A stretch of DNA of 25,110 nucleotides from Dokdonella_A sp035545255 (GTDB taxonomy: Bacteria; Pseudomonadota; Gammaproteobacteria; Xanthomonadales; Rhodanobacteraceae): contig DASZYR010000105.1 in the NCBI GenBank assembly GCA_035545255.1, positions 1 to 25,110 of the forward strand, read 5' to 3'. Shown here in pieces: positions 14,287-22,368 of this stretch; position 1 is the stretch's first letter; each line of letters starts with the position of its first letter. A program made the translations under genes and the position numbers. The notes beneath the pieces were generated by a model, which searched no databases, was not told where the DNA came from, and saw only the letters and a list, made by a program, of their open reading frames with translations.

Positions 14287-15093
14287 ATGACCCGGCGCGC
14301 GAAACCGCCGATCGCGCTGACGATCGCCGGCTCCGATTCCGGCGGTGGCGCCGGCATCCAGGCCGACCTTCGCACGTTCGCCGCGCACGGCGTGCACGGG
14401 CTTTGCGCGATCACGGCCGTCACCGCGCAGAACACGCGCACGGTGACGGCGATCGAGACGCTGAAGCCCGGGATAGTCCGTGCCGAGCTCGACGCGGTCT
14501 TCTCTGATTTCGAGGTGCATGCCATCAAGATCGGCATGCTCGCAACGCCTGCGATCGTGCGGACCGTCGCGGCAACGCTCGCGCGATGGCCTTCGGTTCC
14601 GGTCGTGCTCGACCCCGTGCTCGTCGCGACCACCGGCGCCCGGCTCGCGCGCGGCGATCTTGCGAGGCCGATCCGCCGACATCTCATCGCGCGCGCCGCC
14701 CTCGTGACGCCGAACATTCCGGAAGCCGAGACGCTGCTCGGACGCCGGATCGGCGCGGCGAGCGACCTTCTCCGCGCGGCCGAAGATCTGATCGCGCACG
14801 GCGCGCGCGCCGTGCTGCTGAAAGGCGGGCATCTTCGCGGATCGCGCGTGACCGATCTCCTCCTGACCTCGAACGGCATGCGGCGCGAATTCCGACATCC
14901 GCGCATCCGCGCCGAAGGCCACGGCACAGGCTGCACGCTGTCGTCGGCGATCGCCGCGCGGCTTGCGCTCGGCGACGCGCTCGAAGACGCGGTCGGATCG
15001 GCGATCGACTACGTGCATCGCGCGCTTGCGAACGGCTATCGGCCAGGACGCGGGCACGTGCGGGTGCTGGAGCATCGGGTGACGACGCGATAG
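14287..15093 (+). CDS. thiD: Hydroxymethylpyrimidine/phosphomethylpyrimidine kinase
   Basis: Phosphorylates 4-amino-5-hydroxymethyl-2-methylpyrimidine and its monophosphate in thiamine synthesis and salvage. The protein is 268 aa from the ATG at 14287 and shows 'ALTIAGSDSGGGAGIQADLRTF' at its start, 'AITAVTAQNTR', 'IKIGMLA', 'VVLDPVLVATTG', 'LVTPNIPEAETLL', 'AVLLKGGHL' and the ribokinase-type anion hole 'GHGTGCTLSSAIAA'. The start is uncertain: in-frame ATGs at 14215 and 14278 would add residues, and none has a clear ribosome binding site; 14287 fits the family length best. No other thiamine gene is in the window. It is divergent from the FadL-like gene. Confidence 0.94.
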   Translation: MTRRAKPPIALTIAGSDSGGGAGIQADLRTFAAHGVHGLCAITAVTAQNTRTVTAIETLKPGIVRAELDAVFSDFEVHAIKIGMLATPAIVRTVAATLARWPSVPVVLDPVLVATTGARLARGDLARPIRRHLIARAALVTPNIPEAETLLGRRIGAASDLLRAAEDLIAHGARAVLLKGGHLRGSRVTDLLLTSNGMRREFRHPRIRAEGHGTGCTLSSAIAARLALGDALEDAVGSAIDYVHRALANGYRPGRGHVRVLEHRVTTR

Positions 15094-15158
15094 CGTCGCG
15101 AAGCAGGCGACGCGGCGGCGCTCGCCGCAAGGAGCCCCGCGCCTGCGCCCGAGGCGCG

Positions 15159-15182
15159 GCCTCTCCCGCCGGGGGGAGAGGC
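15159..15182. terminator. Hairpin between convergent thiD and isocitrate dehydrogenase genes
   Basis: GCCTCTCCC (15159-15167), loop GCCGGG, GGGAGAGGC (15174-15182): a perfect 9-bp stem, followed on the plus strand by AAAA but not by a T-run. Its position at the ends of two convergent genes suggests a shared transcription stop. It has the same CCTCTCCC/GGGAGAGG core as the hairpin at 12870-12893. Confidence 0.4.
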
Positions 15183-15190
15183 AAAAGGAA

Positions 15191-16204
15191 CTACTGGCGC
15201 ACGCGCTCGACGAGCGCGTCGGCAAAGGTCCGCGTCGTACCGTTTCCACCGAGATCGGGCGTCGTGCGATCGCGCTTCTCGAGCGCATCGCGCACGGCAG
15301 CGCGCACGCGCTGGGCCTCGGCGCCGCAGCCGATGTGATCGAGCATCTGCGCCGCGCCGAGGACCAGCGCGCACGGATTGGCGATGCCCTTGCCGGCGAT
15401 GTCCGGCGCCGAGCCGTGCACGGCCTCGAAGATCGCGGCTTCGGTGCCGATGTTCGCGCCCGGCGCGAGACCGAGCCCGCCGACGAGGCCCGCGCAGAGA
15501 TCGGAGATGATGTCGCCGAAGAGATTCGTCGTGACGATCACGTCGAACTGCTCGGGCCGCATGACGAGCTGCATGCAGCAGTTGTCGACGATCATCTCGT
15601 TGCACGTGATGTCGGGATATTGCGCGGCGACCTCGCGCGCGACCTTGAGGAACAGGCCCGACGTCGACTTCAGGATGTTCGCCTTGTGCACGACCGTGAC
15701 CTTCTTCCGGCCGGTGCTGCGCGCAAGGTCGAACGCGTAGCGCACGATGCGATCGGAGCCGCGGCGCGTGATCTTCTGAGTCAGCGTCGCGGTCTCGCCA
15801 TCTTCGGAAAGGAGCTGCCCCTCGCCGACGTACGCGCCTTCGGTGTTCTCGCGCACGGTGATGAGGTCGACGCCGTCCGGAAAACGCGATTTCGTGTTCG
15901 GAAACGAATGCGCGGGGCGCACGTTCGCGTAAAGATCGAAACGCTTGCGCAGCTCGACGTTGAGCGAGCTGAATCCGCCGGCGACCGGCGTCGTCAGCGG
16001 ACCCTTCAGCGCGATTCGATGGTGCGCGATCGCATCGAGCGTCGCCTGCGGCAAGAGCTCGCCGCATTTCTCCTGCGCGGCGAGACCGGCCTCGACGAAG
16101 TCGTAGCGAAGGCCGAGATCGAGCGCATCGAGCACGCGCAGCGCCGCGTCGGCGATTTCGGGGCCGATGCCGTCTCCGCGGATCACTGCGATCGTCCTGC
16201 TCAT
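15191..16204 (-). CDS. Isocitrate dehydrogenase, NAD type
   Basis: Oxidative decarboxylation of isocitrate to 2-oxoglutarate in the citric acid cycle. The protein has 337 aa, much shorter than NADP-type Icd (~416) and in the range of the isopropylmalate dehydrogenase-like branch. Isocitrate specificity is supported by 'SSLNVELRK', where Ser80 and Asn82 match the substrate-binding SLN of E. coli Icd. 'VRENTEGAYVGEG' (Tyr125) and 'VVHKANILK' (Lys174) hold catalytic residues, and Asp231 and Asp235 in 'NLFGDIISD' bind metal. 'HGSAPDIAG' has Asp268, the NAD-preferring residue, in place of the Lys-Tyr of NADP enzymes. Homoisocitrate or isopropylmalate activity is less likely given SLN. No leu genes are adjacent. 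Confidence 0.88.
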   Translation of the reverse strand: MSRTIAVIRGDGIGPEIADAALRVLDALDLGLRYDFVEAGLAAQEKCGELLPQATLDAIAHHRIALKGPLTTPVAGGFSSLNVELRKRFDLYANVRPAHSFPNTKSRFPDGVDLITVRENTEGAYVGEGQLLSEDGETATLTQKITRRGSDRIVRYAFDLARSTGRKKVTVVHKANILKSTSGLFLKVAREVAAQYPDITCNEMIVDNCCMQLVMRPEQFDVIVTTNLFGDIISDLCAGLVGGLGLAPGANIGTEAAIFEAVHGSAPDIAGKGIANPCALVLGAAQMLDHIGCGAEAQRVRAAVRDALEKRDRTTPDLGGNGTTRTFADALVERVRQ

Positions 16205-16445
16205 GCGATGGATGCTCCAGAAATAGGGAATCGGGCCAGCCGGAGTGATGCAGGCTTGGCATTTCTTGCGGATTGCGCCGCTTCACGCCGTATCGGGGCT
16301 TGCCGGCGCCATGACGAGTTGGCGCTGCGGAGAGGATCGGCGAGAATACGCAGGTCCAGCGGCACACGCTTTCGCCGCCATCCGGGCCGGATTTCGTGCC
16401 GGCCGTTCCGACAAAGGGAGCGCGCGGGGCGCGCATTATCCGGAA

Positions 16446-17540
16446 ATGCCGTTGCACTGTACACGCCGAATCCCGTTCCTGCTGGCCGCCGTCGTCCTGG
16501 CGACGTCGGTGACGTCTCCGTGCGCCGTGGCCGCGACGCGCGTGCTGCGCGTCGATTTCGACCGGCAGGCGGCCATGCAGAGTCCGCGGATTCGCATCGG
16601 CGGCACCGCAGCAGCCGGCTGCCTGCCGCGCGTCGAACGCGTCACCGCGGACGGCGCCGATCTCAGCGTCGAGCTCGCCGCCGCCGCGACCGGCTGTCGC
16701 GCCGATCGCCCGATTCCGTTTCATCTCGCGGTCGATTCCTCGTCGGCGGCGGCATTGCGCGGGCTTTCGCCGCAGGTCTATCGCGTTCGCGTCTATTCGG
16801 GGTCGGCATCGAATCCGCAGCTGATCGCGTTCTCGCTGCTCGACCTGTCGACATCCGTGCCGACAACGCCCGAAAGCGGTTTCTGGTGGACGCAGGCCGG
16901 TGCGGACCGCACGGTCGCCGGCGGTACCGGCGCCAGCTTCGAGGTGCAGGACAACCAGCTCGCCGTCGGCCTGCTCGGCTTCGGCGACACCGGAGCGGCG
17001 ACGTGGTCCTTCGGCAGCGCGACGCTCGGCGGCCACACGGCGAAAGTCTCGCTCGTCAGGCTTTCGAACGGCGATCCGTGGTTCGCGCCGGTCGGCGTGG
17101 AGCCCGACGTGCAATCCGCGCCGCGCCTCGAGATCGAGTTCCTGTCGCCCTCGCGTGCGCGCGCCTATCTCGTGCGCACGAACGAGGACGGCAGCGCCGA
17201 AGTGCGCGAGGTCCTGCTTGCGCGCTCGGCGTTCTCGGCGGGACCCGCGGGAACGGCATGGGCCGGACGCTGGGTGCTGATCCCGGAAGACGGTGGCGCT
17301 CCGCGCCTCTTCGAGCTCGGCTCGCCGACGCATCGCGACACCGAAAGCTTCCGGCTCGTCGATGCGGCCGGCGATGCGGAGCTCGATTGCCGCCTCGTCA
17401 CCGGCTCGCAACAGGCCGATGCCTGCGCGTTGAGCGTCGCCGGCGCGCCTGTCGCCGATTTCGACCAGGTCGGCTACGACCGCCTTTCGGGGCGCGATGC
17501 CGGCGGCATGCCGATCCAGCTCCTGCGCGTACCGCGCTGA
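16446..17540 (+). CDS. Secreted protein of unknown function
   Basis: I do not recognise a named family. The 364-aa protein begins with a signal peptide (RRIPFLLAAVVLATSVTSPCAVAA, cleavage around 29-31). The first mature part (to about 135) is beta-rich with Cys59 and Cys84. After a short linker the segment 'TPESGFWWTQ' (141-150), 'GASFEVQDNQLAVGLLGFGDTGAATWSFGS' (162-191) resembles the repeat 'SGWWWNP...GFxxExQGNxLFxxxFxYDxxGxPTWYxx' found in many secreted Lysobacterales proteins, here degenerate. Two more Cys near the C-terminus could form a disulfide. The start at 16446 has no strong ribosome binding site. It is divergent from the isocitrate dehydrogenase gene and convergent with the AhpD-like gene, 7 bases apart. 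It is likely periplasmic or extracellular. Confidence 0.75.
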   Translation: MPLHCTRRIPFLLAAVVLATSVTSPCAVAATRVLRVDFDRQAAMQSPRIRIGGTAAAGCLPRVERVTADGADLSVELAAAATGCRADRPIPFHLAVDSSSAAALRGLSPQVYRVRVYSGSASNPQLIAFSLLDLSTSVPTTPESGFWWTQAGADRTVAGGTGASFEVQDNQLAVGLLGFGDTGAATWSFGSATLGGHTAKVSLVRLSNGDPWFAPVGVEPDVQSAPRLEIEFLSPSRARAYLVRTNEDGSAEVREVLLARSAFSAGPAGTAWAGRWVLIPEDGGAPRLFELGSPTHRDTESFRLVDAAGDAELDCRLVTGSQQADACALSVAGAPVADFDQVGYDRLSGRDAGGMPIQLLRVPR

Positions 17541-17547
17541 GCGCGCA

Positions 17548-17895
17548 TCAGGCCTCTTCCTTCCCGAGATCGTCGAGGAAATCGACGGCGCGCCGGAGGT
17601 GCGGGATCACGATCGATCCCCCGACGACGAGCCCGACGCTGAACACCTCGAAGAACTCGTCCTCGCTGACGCCCGCTTCCTTGCACTGCGCGACGTGATA
17701 GCTGACGCAGTCGTCGCAGCGCAGGACCAGCGAGGCGACGAGACCGAGCATCTCCTTCGTCTTGACGTCGAGCGCGCCCTCCTGATACGTCTTCGTGTCG
17801 AGCGCGAAGAAGCGGCGCACGACCTGGTTGTCGTGGCCGAGGATGCGCTCGTTCATGCGCTTGCGAAACGTCGTGAAATCGCCGACGCGGCTCAC
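17548..17895 (-). CDS. AhpD-like carboxymuconolactone decarboxylase family protein
   Basis: A small all-helical protein of 115 aa. 'KTKEMLGLVASLVLRCDDCVSYHVAQCKEAG' carries the CxxC pair Cys60/Cys63 and His67, the AhpD-type redox centre. This points to a thiol redox or peroxidase-support role rather than to muconolactone decarboxylation. The start is GTG at 17895 with GAGGAG 6 bases upstream, a strong site. It lies 22 bases after the glutaredoxin gene on the same strand, so the two are probably an operon, and the glutaredoxin could be a partner. That partnership is inference. Confidence 0.87.
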   Translation of the reverse strand: MSRVGDFTTFRKRMNERILGHDNQVVRRFFALDTKTYQEGALDVKTKEMLGLVASLVLRCDDCVSYHVAQCKEAGVSEDEFFEVFSVGLVVGGSIVIPHLRRAVDFLDDLGKEEA

Positions 17896-17917
17896 GGGAT
17901 TCTCCTCGGTATGCGCG

Positions 17918-18184
17918 TCACGGAGCGGACGCGTCGATCAGCGCCTGCAACCGGCCGCTTCGCTCGGCCGCGACGAGATCGTCGTATCCGCCGACGTGCG
18001 CGCCGTTGACGAAGATCTGCGGCACGCTGCGCCGTCCCGCGCTTCGCGTCTGCATCTCCTCGAGCTTGCCGGGTTCGCGGTCGATGCGGATCTCGCGGTA
18101 ATCGCACCCGCGATTCTTGAGAAAGTTCTTCGCCGCGACACAATAGGGACAGATGGCAGTGGTATAGATCTCGAACTCGGTCAT
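17918..18184 (-). CDS. grxC: Glutaredoxin, GrxC type
   Basis: A dithiol glutaredoxin of 88 aa that reduces disulfides using glutathione in the cytoplasm. It begins 'MTEFEIYTTAICPYCVAAK' with the active-site CPYC (Cys12, Cys15). 'SVPQIFVNGAHVGGYDDL' contains the cis-proline and the glutathione-binding GGYDD. A longer frame reaches 18319, but the ATG at 18184 gives the exact family start. It is followed by the AhpD-like gene after 22 bases and is divergent from the BepA-like protease gene. Confidence 0.95.
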   Translation of the reverse strand: MTEFEIYTTAICPYCVAAKNFLKNRGCDYREIRIDREPGKLEEMQTRSAGRRSVPQIFVNGAHVGGYDDLVAAERSGRLQALIDASAP

Positions 18185-18351
18185 CGACGTCCGTCCATTG
18201 ACGCGGCAAGAGTGAGGCGCGCGCACGGCGAACGCAAGAGTCCTTGCCGAATGAACGCCACCTGAGTGCGCGCTCCCGGACGCTCCGCCGGGACTCGCGC
18301 GGCTGGCAGGCGCCGCCATGCCGCGCTATCGTGATTCCCGTTCGCTTCCGC

Positions 18352-20091
18352 ATGATTCCGATGAATTCCGCCCGCATTTTCCCGTTCATCGCCGCCGCCT
18401 GCATCTCGGGGCTCGCCGGCGCCCGCGACCTCGACGTCAAGCTGCCCGACATCGGCAGCTCGGCGGGCGCGGTCATGTCGCAGCAGGACCAGCAGAGCTA
18501 CGGCGCGAGCGTGCTTCACGAGCTGCGCTCGTACGGGCTCGTGCTCGACGACGCGCTGCTCGACGAGTACCTCAACGCACTCGGCTACAAGCTCGTCGCG
18601 AACAGCGACCGGCCGGACCTTCCGTTCACGTTCTTCATCGTCCGCGACAACGACATCAACGCGTTCGCTGTTCCCGGCGGCTACATCGCGGCGAACGCCG
18701 GCCTCATCATCAACATGTCGCGCGAGGACGAGCTCGCGGCGGTGCTCGCCCACGAGATCTCGCACATCACGCAGCAGCATCTCCTGCGCGCGTTCGAGGA
18801 CATGAAGAAGATGTCGCTGCCGACGATGCTCGCGATGCTCGGCATCCTCATCGCAAGCTCGCACACGCACGACGATACCGGCACGGCGGCGATCATGACC
18901 GGCACCTCGCTGATGCAGCAGCGGCAGATCAATTTCACGCGCCACGACGAAGCCGAGGCGGATCGCGTCGGCATCCAGACCATGGCGCGCGCCGGCTACG
19001 ATCCGCTGGCGATGGCCGACACGTTCGCGACCTTGCAGCGCATCATGCGCGTCAACGGCGTCGACGTGCCCGAATTCCTGCTCGACCATCCGGTCGACAC
19101 GCATCGCATCGCGGATGCGAAGGCGCGCGCGCAGAATCTCACCTGCTCGCGCGTGCCGGCAGCGGCCGCGACTTCGACGCGCGTTGCGGGCGGCGGCGCG
19201 CTCAATCTCGCCCTGCCAAGCCCGCGCACGACCGAGATCCAGTCGTCGTCCGGCGAGGACGATGCCGAAGCGCTCGCATCGAGCGAATCGGCAACCGTGT
19301 CGGTCGACGCGCACGGCAGCAGCCCCGGGACGCTGCCGCGCGTGTCGGTGACCGCCTGCGGCGTCCACACGGCCGCGCAGGAAACGTACTTCGAGCTGAT
19401 GCGCGAGCGGGCGCGCGTGCTGTCGTCGGACACGCCCTCGAAGGTGCGCGCGTATTACGCCGACAACCTGCAGCGCGACCCGAGCTTCGACACGCCGCCG
19501 AACCGTTACGGCTACGCGCTCGCGCTGACGCGCTCCGGCGCAGCCGGCGAGGCCGCGGGCATCCTGCGCAAGCTCGTGGCGACCGAACCGAATCTCGCCG
19601 TCTATCGACTCGGGCTGGCCGATGCGCTCGACCAGTCCGGCAACAAGGCCGAATCGCTGGCCGTCTACGAGCAGCTCGGCACCGATTTCCCGGGCAGCCG
19701 CGCGATCTCGCTGAGCTATGCCGATGCCCTGATCGCGCGCGCCGACGTTGCGGGGGCGCGTCGCGCGCAGGAGTTGCTGCGGCCGCTCGTCGAACGGTAT
19801 GCGGGCGATCCAGACCTCCAGAAGAGCTACGCGCGGGCCTGCCAGCTCGGCGGCGACAAGGTTCGCGCGGCGGAGGCCTACGCGGAGGCGGCGTACCTCA
19901 ATGGCCATGCCGAGGATGCGCTGAATCAGCTGAAGACGCTCTCGAAAGAGCCCGACCTGACGTTCTACCAGCGCTCGCGCGTCGATGCGCGCATCACGGA
20001 GCTGACGCCCGAGGTCCTGGCGCTGCGGAAGCGCGGCACGCCCGAGCCGGATTCGCCGGGCTCGCTGAGCTTCACCTGCTGTCGCCGCTGA
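18352..20091 (+). CDS. bepA: BepA-like M48 metalloprotease with TPR repeats
   Basis: A periplasmic zinc protease/chaperone for outer-membrane protein and LptD quality control in E. coli. Here 579 aa, against about 487 in E. coli. Residues 1-25 form a weak signal peptide. The protease domain has 'AVLAHEISHITQQH' with His134, Glu135, His138, and 'RHDEAEADRVG' with Glu200 as the likely third zinc ligand. 'LLDHPVDTHRIADAK' (244-257) matches the family's HP...R motif. A Ser/Ala/Gly-rich, apparently disordered insert spans about 266-340. TPR-like helices follow ('NRYGYALALTRSGAAGEAAGILRKLV' onward) to about 560. The protein ends 'SFTCCRR'. Starts at 18352 and 18361 are both possible; neither has a clear ribosome binding site. 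Confidence 0.9.
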   Translation: MIPMNSARIFPFIAAACISGLAGARDLDVKLPDIGSSAGAVMSQQDQQSYGASVLHELRSYGLVLDDALLDEYLNALGYKLVANSDRPDLPFTFFIVRDNDINAFAVPGGYIAANAGLIINMSREDELAAVLAHEISHITQQHLLRAFEDMKKMSLPTMLAMLGILIASSHTHDDTGTAAIMTGTSLMQQRQINFTRHDEAEADRVGIQTMARAGYDPLAMADTFATLQRIMRVNGVDVPEFLLDHPVDTHRIADAKARAQNLTCSRVPAAAATSTRVAGGGALNLALPSPRTTEIQSSSGEDDAEALASSESATVSVDAHGSSPGTLPRVSVTACGVHTAAQETYFELMRERARVLSSDTPSKVRAYYADNLQRDPSFDTPPNRYGYALALTRSGAAGEAAGILRKLVATEPNLAVYRLGLADALDQSGNKAESLAVYEQLGTDFPGSRAISLSYADALIARADVAGARRAQELLRPLVERYAGDPDLQKSYARACQLGGDKVRAAEAYAEAAYLNGHAEDALNQLKTLSKEPDLTFYQRSRVDARITELTPEVLALRKRGTPEPDSPGSLSFTCCRR

Positions 20092-20192
20092 GCGAATCCG
20101 GAGCGGTTCGAGCCGGGGGCGCCATCGTCCTGTAACATGACGGGCGTCGTTTCATCGCGCATCGCGGCCGCCGAGCGCTCGGTTCGCGCTCC

Positions 20193-20225
20193 GTGTCATC
20201 AGGCCGTAACGAAACGCAGCTGAAA
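20193..20225 (+). promoter_or_regulatory. Candidate Pho box upstream of phoB
   Basis: Three consecutive 11-base units, GTGTCATCAGG, CCGTAACGAAA and CGCAGCTGAAA, lie in register upstream of phoB. The first resembles the CTGTCAT half-site of the PhoB box (6 of 7 bases), the second is weaker (4 of 7), and the third keeps only the A-rich end. The 11-base spacing is that of PhoB-binding repeats. A perfect 11-base palindrome, TGACG-G-CGTCA, follows at 20226-20236. Autoregulation by PhoB is known in E. coli and is inferred here. Confidence 0.35.
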
Positions 20226-20240
20226 TGACGGCGTCACAAA

Positions 20241-20257
20241 GGCGCCCTTCCGGCGCC
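20241..20257 (+). other. Stem-loop in the phoB leader
   Basis: GGCGCC-CTTCC-GGCGCC forms a 6-bp stem with a 5-base loop, ending 13 bases before the phoB GTG. It could affect ribosome access. It may be chance in GC-rich DNA. Confidence 0.25.
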
Positions 20258-20270
20258 ATGCGGTGTCCGC

Positions 20271-20960
20271 GTGCAAAAGCACATCCTCATCGTCGAAGAC
20301 GAAACCTCGATCCGCGACATGGTCGCGTTCGCGCTGCGCAAGGCCGGCATGGAAGCGATGCACGCGATGGATGCGCGCGCGGCGCAGGCCGCGATCGGCG
20401 AGCGCGTGCCCGATCTCATCCTGCTCGACTGGATGCTGCCTGGCATGAGCGGCCTCGACCTCGCGCGACGGCTGCGCAAGGACGATCTCACGCGCGACGT
20501 GCCGATCATCATGCTGACCGCGCGCGGCGAGGAAACCGATCGCGTCAGCGGGCTCGACGCCGGCGTCGACGACTACGTCGTGAAGCCCTTCTCGACGCGC
20601 GAGCTGCTCGCGCGCATCCGCGCGGTCATGCGGCGCACGCACGGCGAAGACGCCGAGGGTATCGTCGAGCTCGGCGGACTTCGCATCGACAGCGCGGCGC
20701 ATCGCGTCTTCGCCGGCGAGCAGCCGGTGCAGATCGGCCCGACGGAGTACCGTCTCCTGCATTTCTTCATGACGCACGCCGAGCGCGTCTACACGCGCAG
20801 CCAGCTGCTCGATCATGTCTGGGGCGGCGGCGTCTACGTCGAGGAACGCACGGTCGACGTGCACATCCGCAGGCTGCGCAAGACGCTCGAGCCGCTCGGC
20901 AAGGACGAGCTCGTGCAGACCGTGCGCGGCGCGGGCTATCGTTTCTCGACGAGCGTGTGA
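20271..20960 (+). CDS. phoB: Phosphate regulon response regulator
   Basis: An OmpR/PhoB-type response regulator of 229 aa that activates phosphate-starvation genes. The receiver domain has the acidic pair in 'IVEDE', phospho-acceptor Asp53 in 'LLDWMLPG', Thr83 in 'MLTARGEETD' and Lys105 in 'VVKPFSTREL'. The winged-helix domain (about 130-227) has 'LGGLRIDSAAHRVF', 'IGPTEYRLLHFFMTHAERV', 'DHVWGGGVYVEERTVDVHI' and 'VQTVRGAGYRFS'. 'LLDWMLPG' and 'YVEERTVDVHIRRLRK' are characteristic of PhoB, and phoR and ppk1 follow. The start is GTG at 20271 with only a weak ribosome binding site, consistent with low basal expression. Confidence 0.95.
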   Translation: MQKHILIVEDETSIRDMVAFALRKAGMEAMHAMDARAAQAAIGERVPDLILLDWMLPGMSGLDLARRLRKDDLTRDVPIIMLTARGEETDRVSGLDAGVDDYVVKPFSTRELLARIRAVMRRTHGEDAEGIVELGGLRIDSAAHRVFAGEQPVQIGPTEYRLLHFFMTHAERVYTRSQLLDHVWGGGVYVEERTVDVHIRRLRKTLEPLGKDELVQTVRGAGYRFSTSV

Positions 20961-21057
20961 CGAAGCCCTCCGATCCGACGTCCGTCGCATGCGCTGACCG
21001 GCGCGGTTGCCTGCGCCGCGCCGCGATGCGGCACGAGGCGCCGCCGGCGTCGCGCTC

Positions 21058-22368
21058 GTGACCTCGCGCCTCGCCCGTTCGTGGCGCACGCTGCTCTGGG
21101 GCGCGGGCCTCGCCTTCGCCGCGGCCGTCGCCGTCGGGTGGTGGCTCCATGCGATCGCGGCGTGCGTGCTGGCGGTCGCTGCGGCATGCCTCGCGTGGTG
21201 CGCCTGCAACCTTGCGCGTTTCGGCCGCTGGCTCGAAAGCGGTCGGCGCCGGCCTGACCGATCGTCGGGACTCTGGTCCGATCTGCAGGAGCTCGTCGCG
21301 CGACGGCGACACGCCGCGTTTGCCGGGAAGCGGCAACTCGTCGGCCTCCTGCGTGCGTTCCGCGACGCGGCAGCCGCATTGCCGGACGCCGTCGTCGCGC
21401 TCGATGGCGAGCATCGCATCCAGTGGTTCAACGCGGCGGCGCGCACGCTGCTCGGCCTCGCTTATCCGCAGGATATCGGCGGGCACGTGACGAACCTGCT
21501 GCGCGCGCCGCGCATCATCGAGTGGCTTCGCGGCGGCGGCCTCGATCCGCTGAGCGACGTCCCCTCGCCCGGAAACGAGAACGTCCGGCTCAACCTCAAG
21601 CTGATCCGCTATGCGGACGATCGCCGGCTGCTGATCGCGCGCGACGTCAGCCAGCTGATGCGGCTCGAGCAGGTGCGCCGGGATTTCGTCGCGAACGTCT
21701 CGCACGAGCTGCGCACGCCGCTGACCGTCGTGCACGGATATCTCGATCTGATCGAACCCGCGGAGATGCAGGAATACGAGCCGATCCTGCGCGAGCTGCG
21801 CGACCAGTCGCGGCGCATGATGCAGATCGTCGAGGATCTCCTGATGCTCTCGCGGCTTGAAGCGCAGAATGCGATCCCGTCCGAGCGCGTCGGCATGCGC
21901 GCACTGCTCGAAGCGCTACGGCGCGAAGCGGTCGCGCTCAGCATGGGTCGCCACGCGATCACGATCGAGTGCCGCGGAACGCACGACTTGCGCGGATCGC
22001 TGAAGGATCTGCACAGCGCGTTCTCGAACCTCGTCAGCAACGCCGTGCGCTACACGCCGCCCGACGGACGAATCACGTTGCGCTGGGAGAGCGATGCATC
22101 GGGTGGAAGGCTGTCCGTGACCGACACCGGACAGGGCATTCCGGCTCAGCATCTGCCGCGGCTGACCGAGCGCTTCTATCGCGTATCGACGAGCCGCTCG
22201 CGCGAGACCGGCGGCACGGGGCTCGGTCTTTCGATCGTCAAGCACGTGCTCCAGTTGCACCAGGCGCGGCTCGAGATCGCGAGCGAGCTCGGCGTCGGCA
22301 GCACTTTCACCTGCGTTTTCGGCCCCGAGCGCCTGCTCGATGCGCAGGCGCTGGCGGACGTGTCGTGA
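21058..22368 (+). CDS. phoR: Phosphate regulon sensor histidine kinase
   Basis: Inner-membrane kinase of 436 aa that phosphorylates or dephosphorylates PhoB. The N-terminus has two closely spaced membrane segments ('LLWGAGLAFAAAVAVGWWL' and 'AIAACVLAVAAACLAWCAC'), then a PAS domain ('FRDAAAALPDAVVALDGEHRIQWFN'). The catalytic part shows the H box 'NVSHELRTPLTVVHGY' with His216, N box 'SNLVSNAVRYTP', G1 'DTGQGIP', F box 'RFYRV' and G2 'GTGLGLSIVKHVL'. The start is uncertain: GTG at 21058 is used, and a TTG at 21007 would add 17 residues. There is no large periplasmic loop, as in PhoR generally. The TGA stop overlaps the next gene's GTG. Confidence 0.94.
   Translation: MTSRLARSWRTLLWGAGLAFAAAVAVGWWLHAIAACVLAVAAACLAWCACNLARFGRWLESGRRRPDRSSGLWSDLQELVARRRHAAFAGKRQLVGLLRAFRDAAAALPDAVVALDGEHRIQWFNAAARTLLGLAYPQDIGGHVTNLLRAPRIIEWLRGGGLDPLSDVPSPGNENVRLNLKLIRYADDRRLLIARDVSQLMRLEQVRRDFVANVSHELRTPLTVVHGYLDLIEPAEMQEYEPILRELRDQSRRMMQIVEDLLMLSRLEAQNAIPSERVGMRALLEALRREAVALSMGRHAITIECRGTHDLRGSLKDLHSAFSNLVSNAVRYTPPDGRITLRWESDASGGRLSVTDTGQGIPAQHLPRLTERFYRVSTSRSRETGGTGLGLSIVKHVLQLHQARLEIASELGVGSTFTCVFGPERLLDAQALADVS

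Noticed and set aside
15036..17411. 791-codon minus-strand open frame
   Set aside because: Shadow frame over thiD, the isocitrate dehydrogenase gene and the secreted-protein gene; no family character.
21007..21057. Upstream TTG start for phoR
   Set aside because: It would add an Arg/Ala-rich stretch before the first membrane segment with no supporting ribosome binding site; GTG at 21058 is preferred, though not proven.
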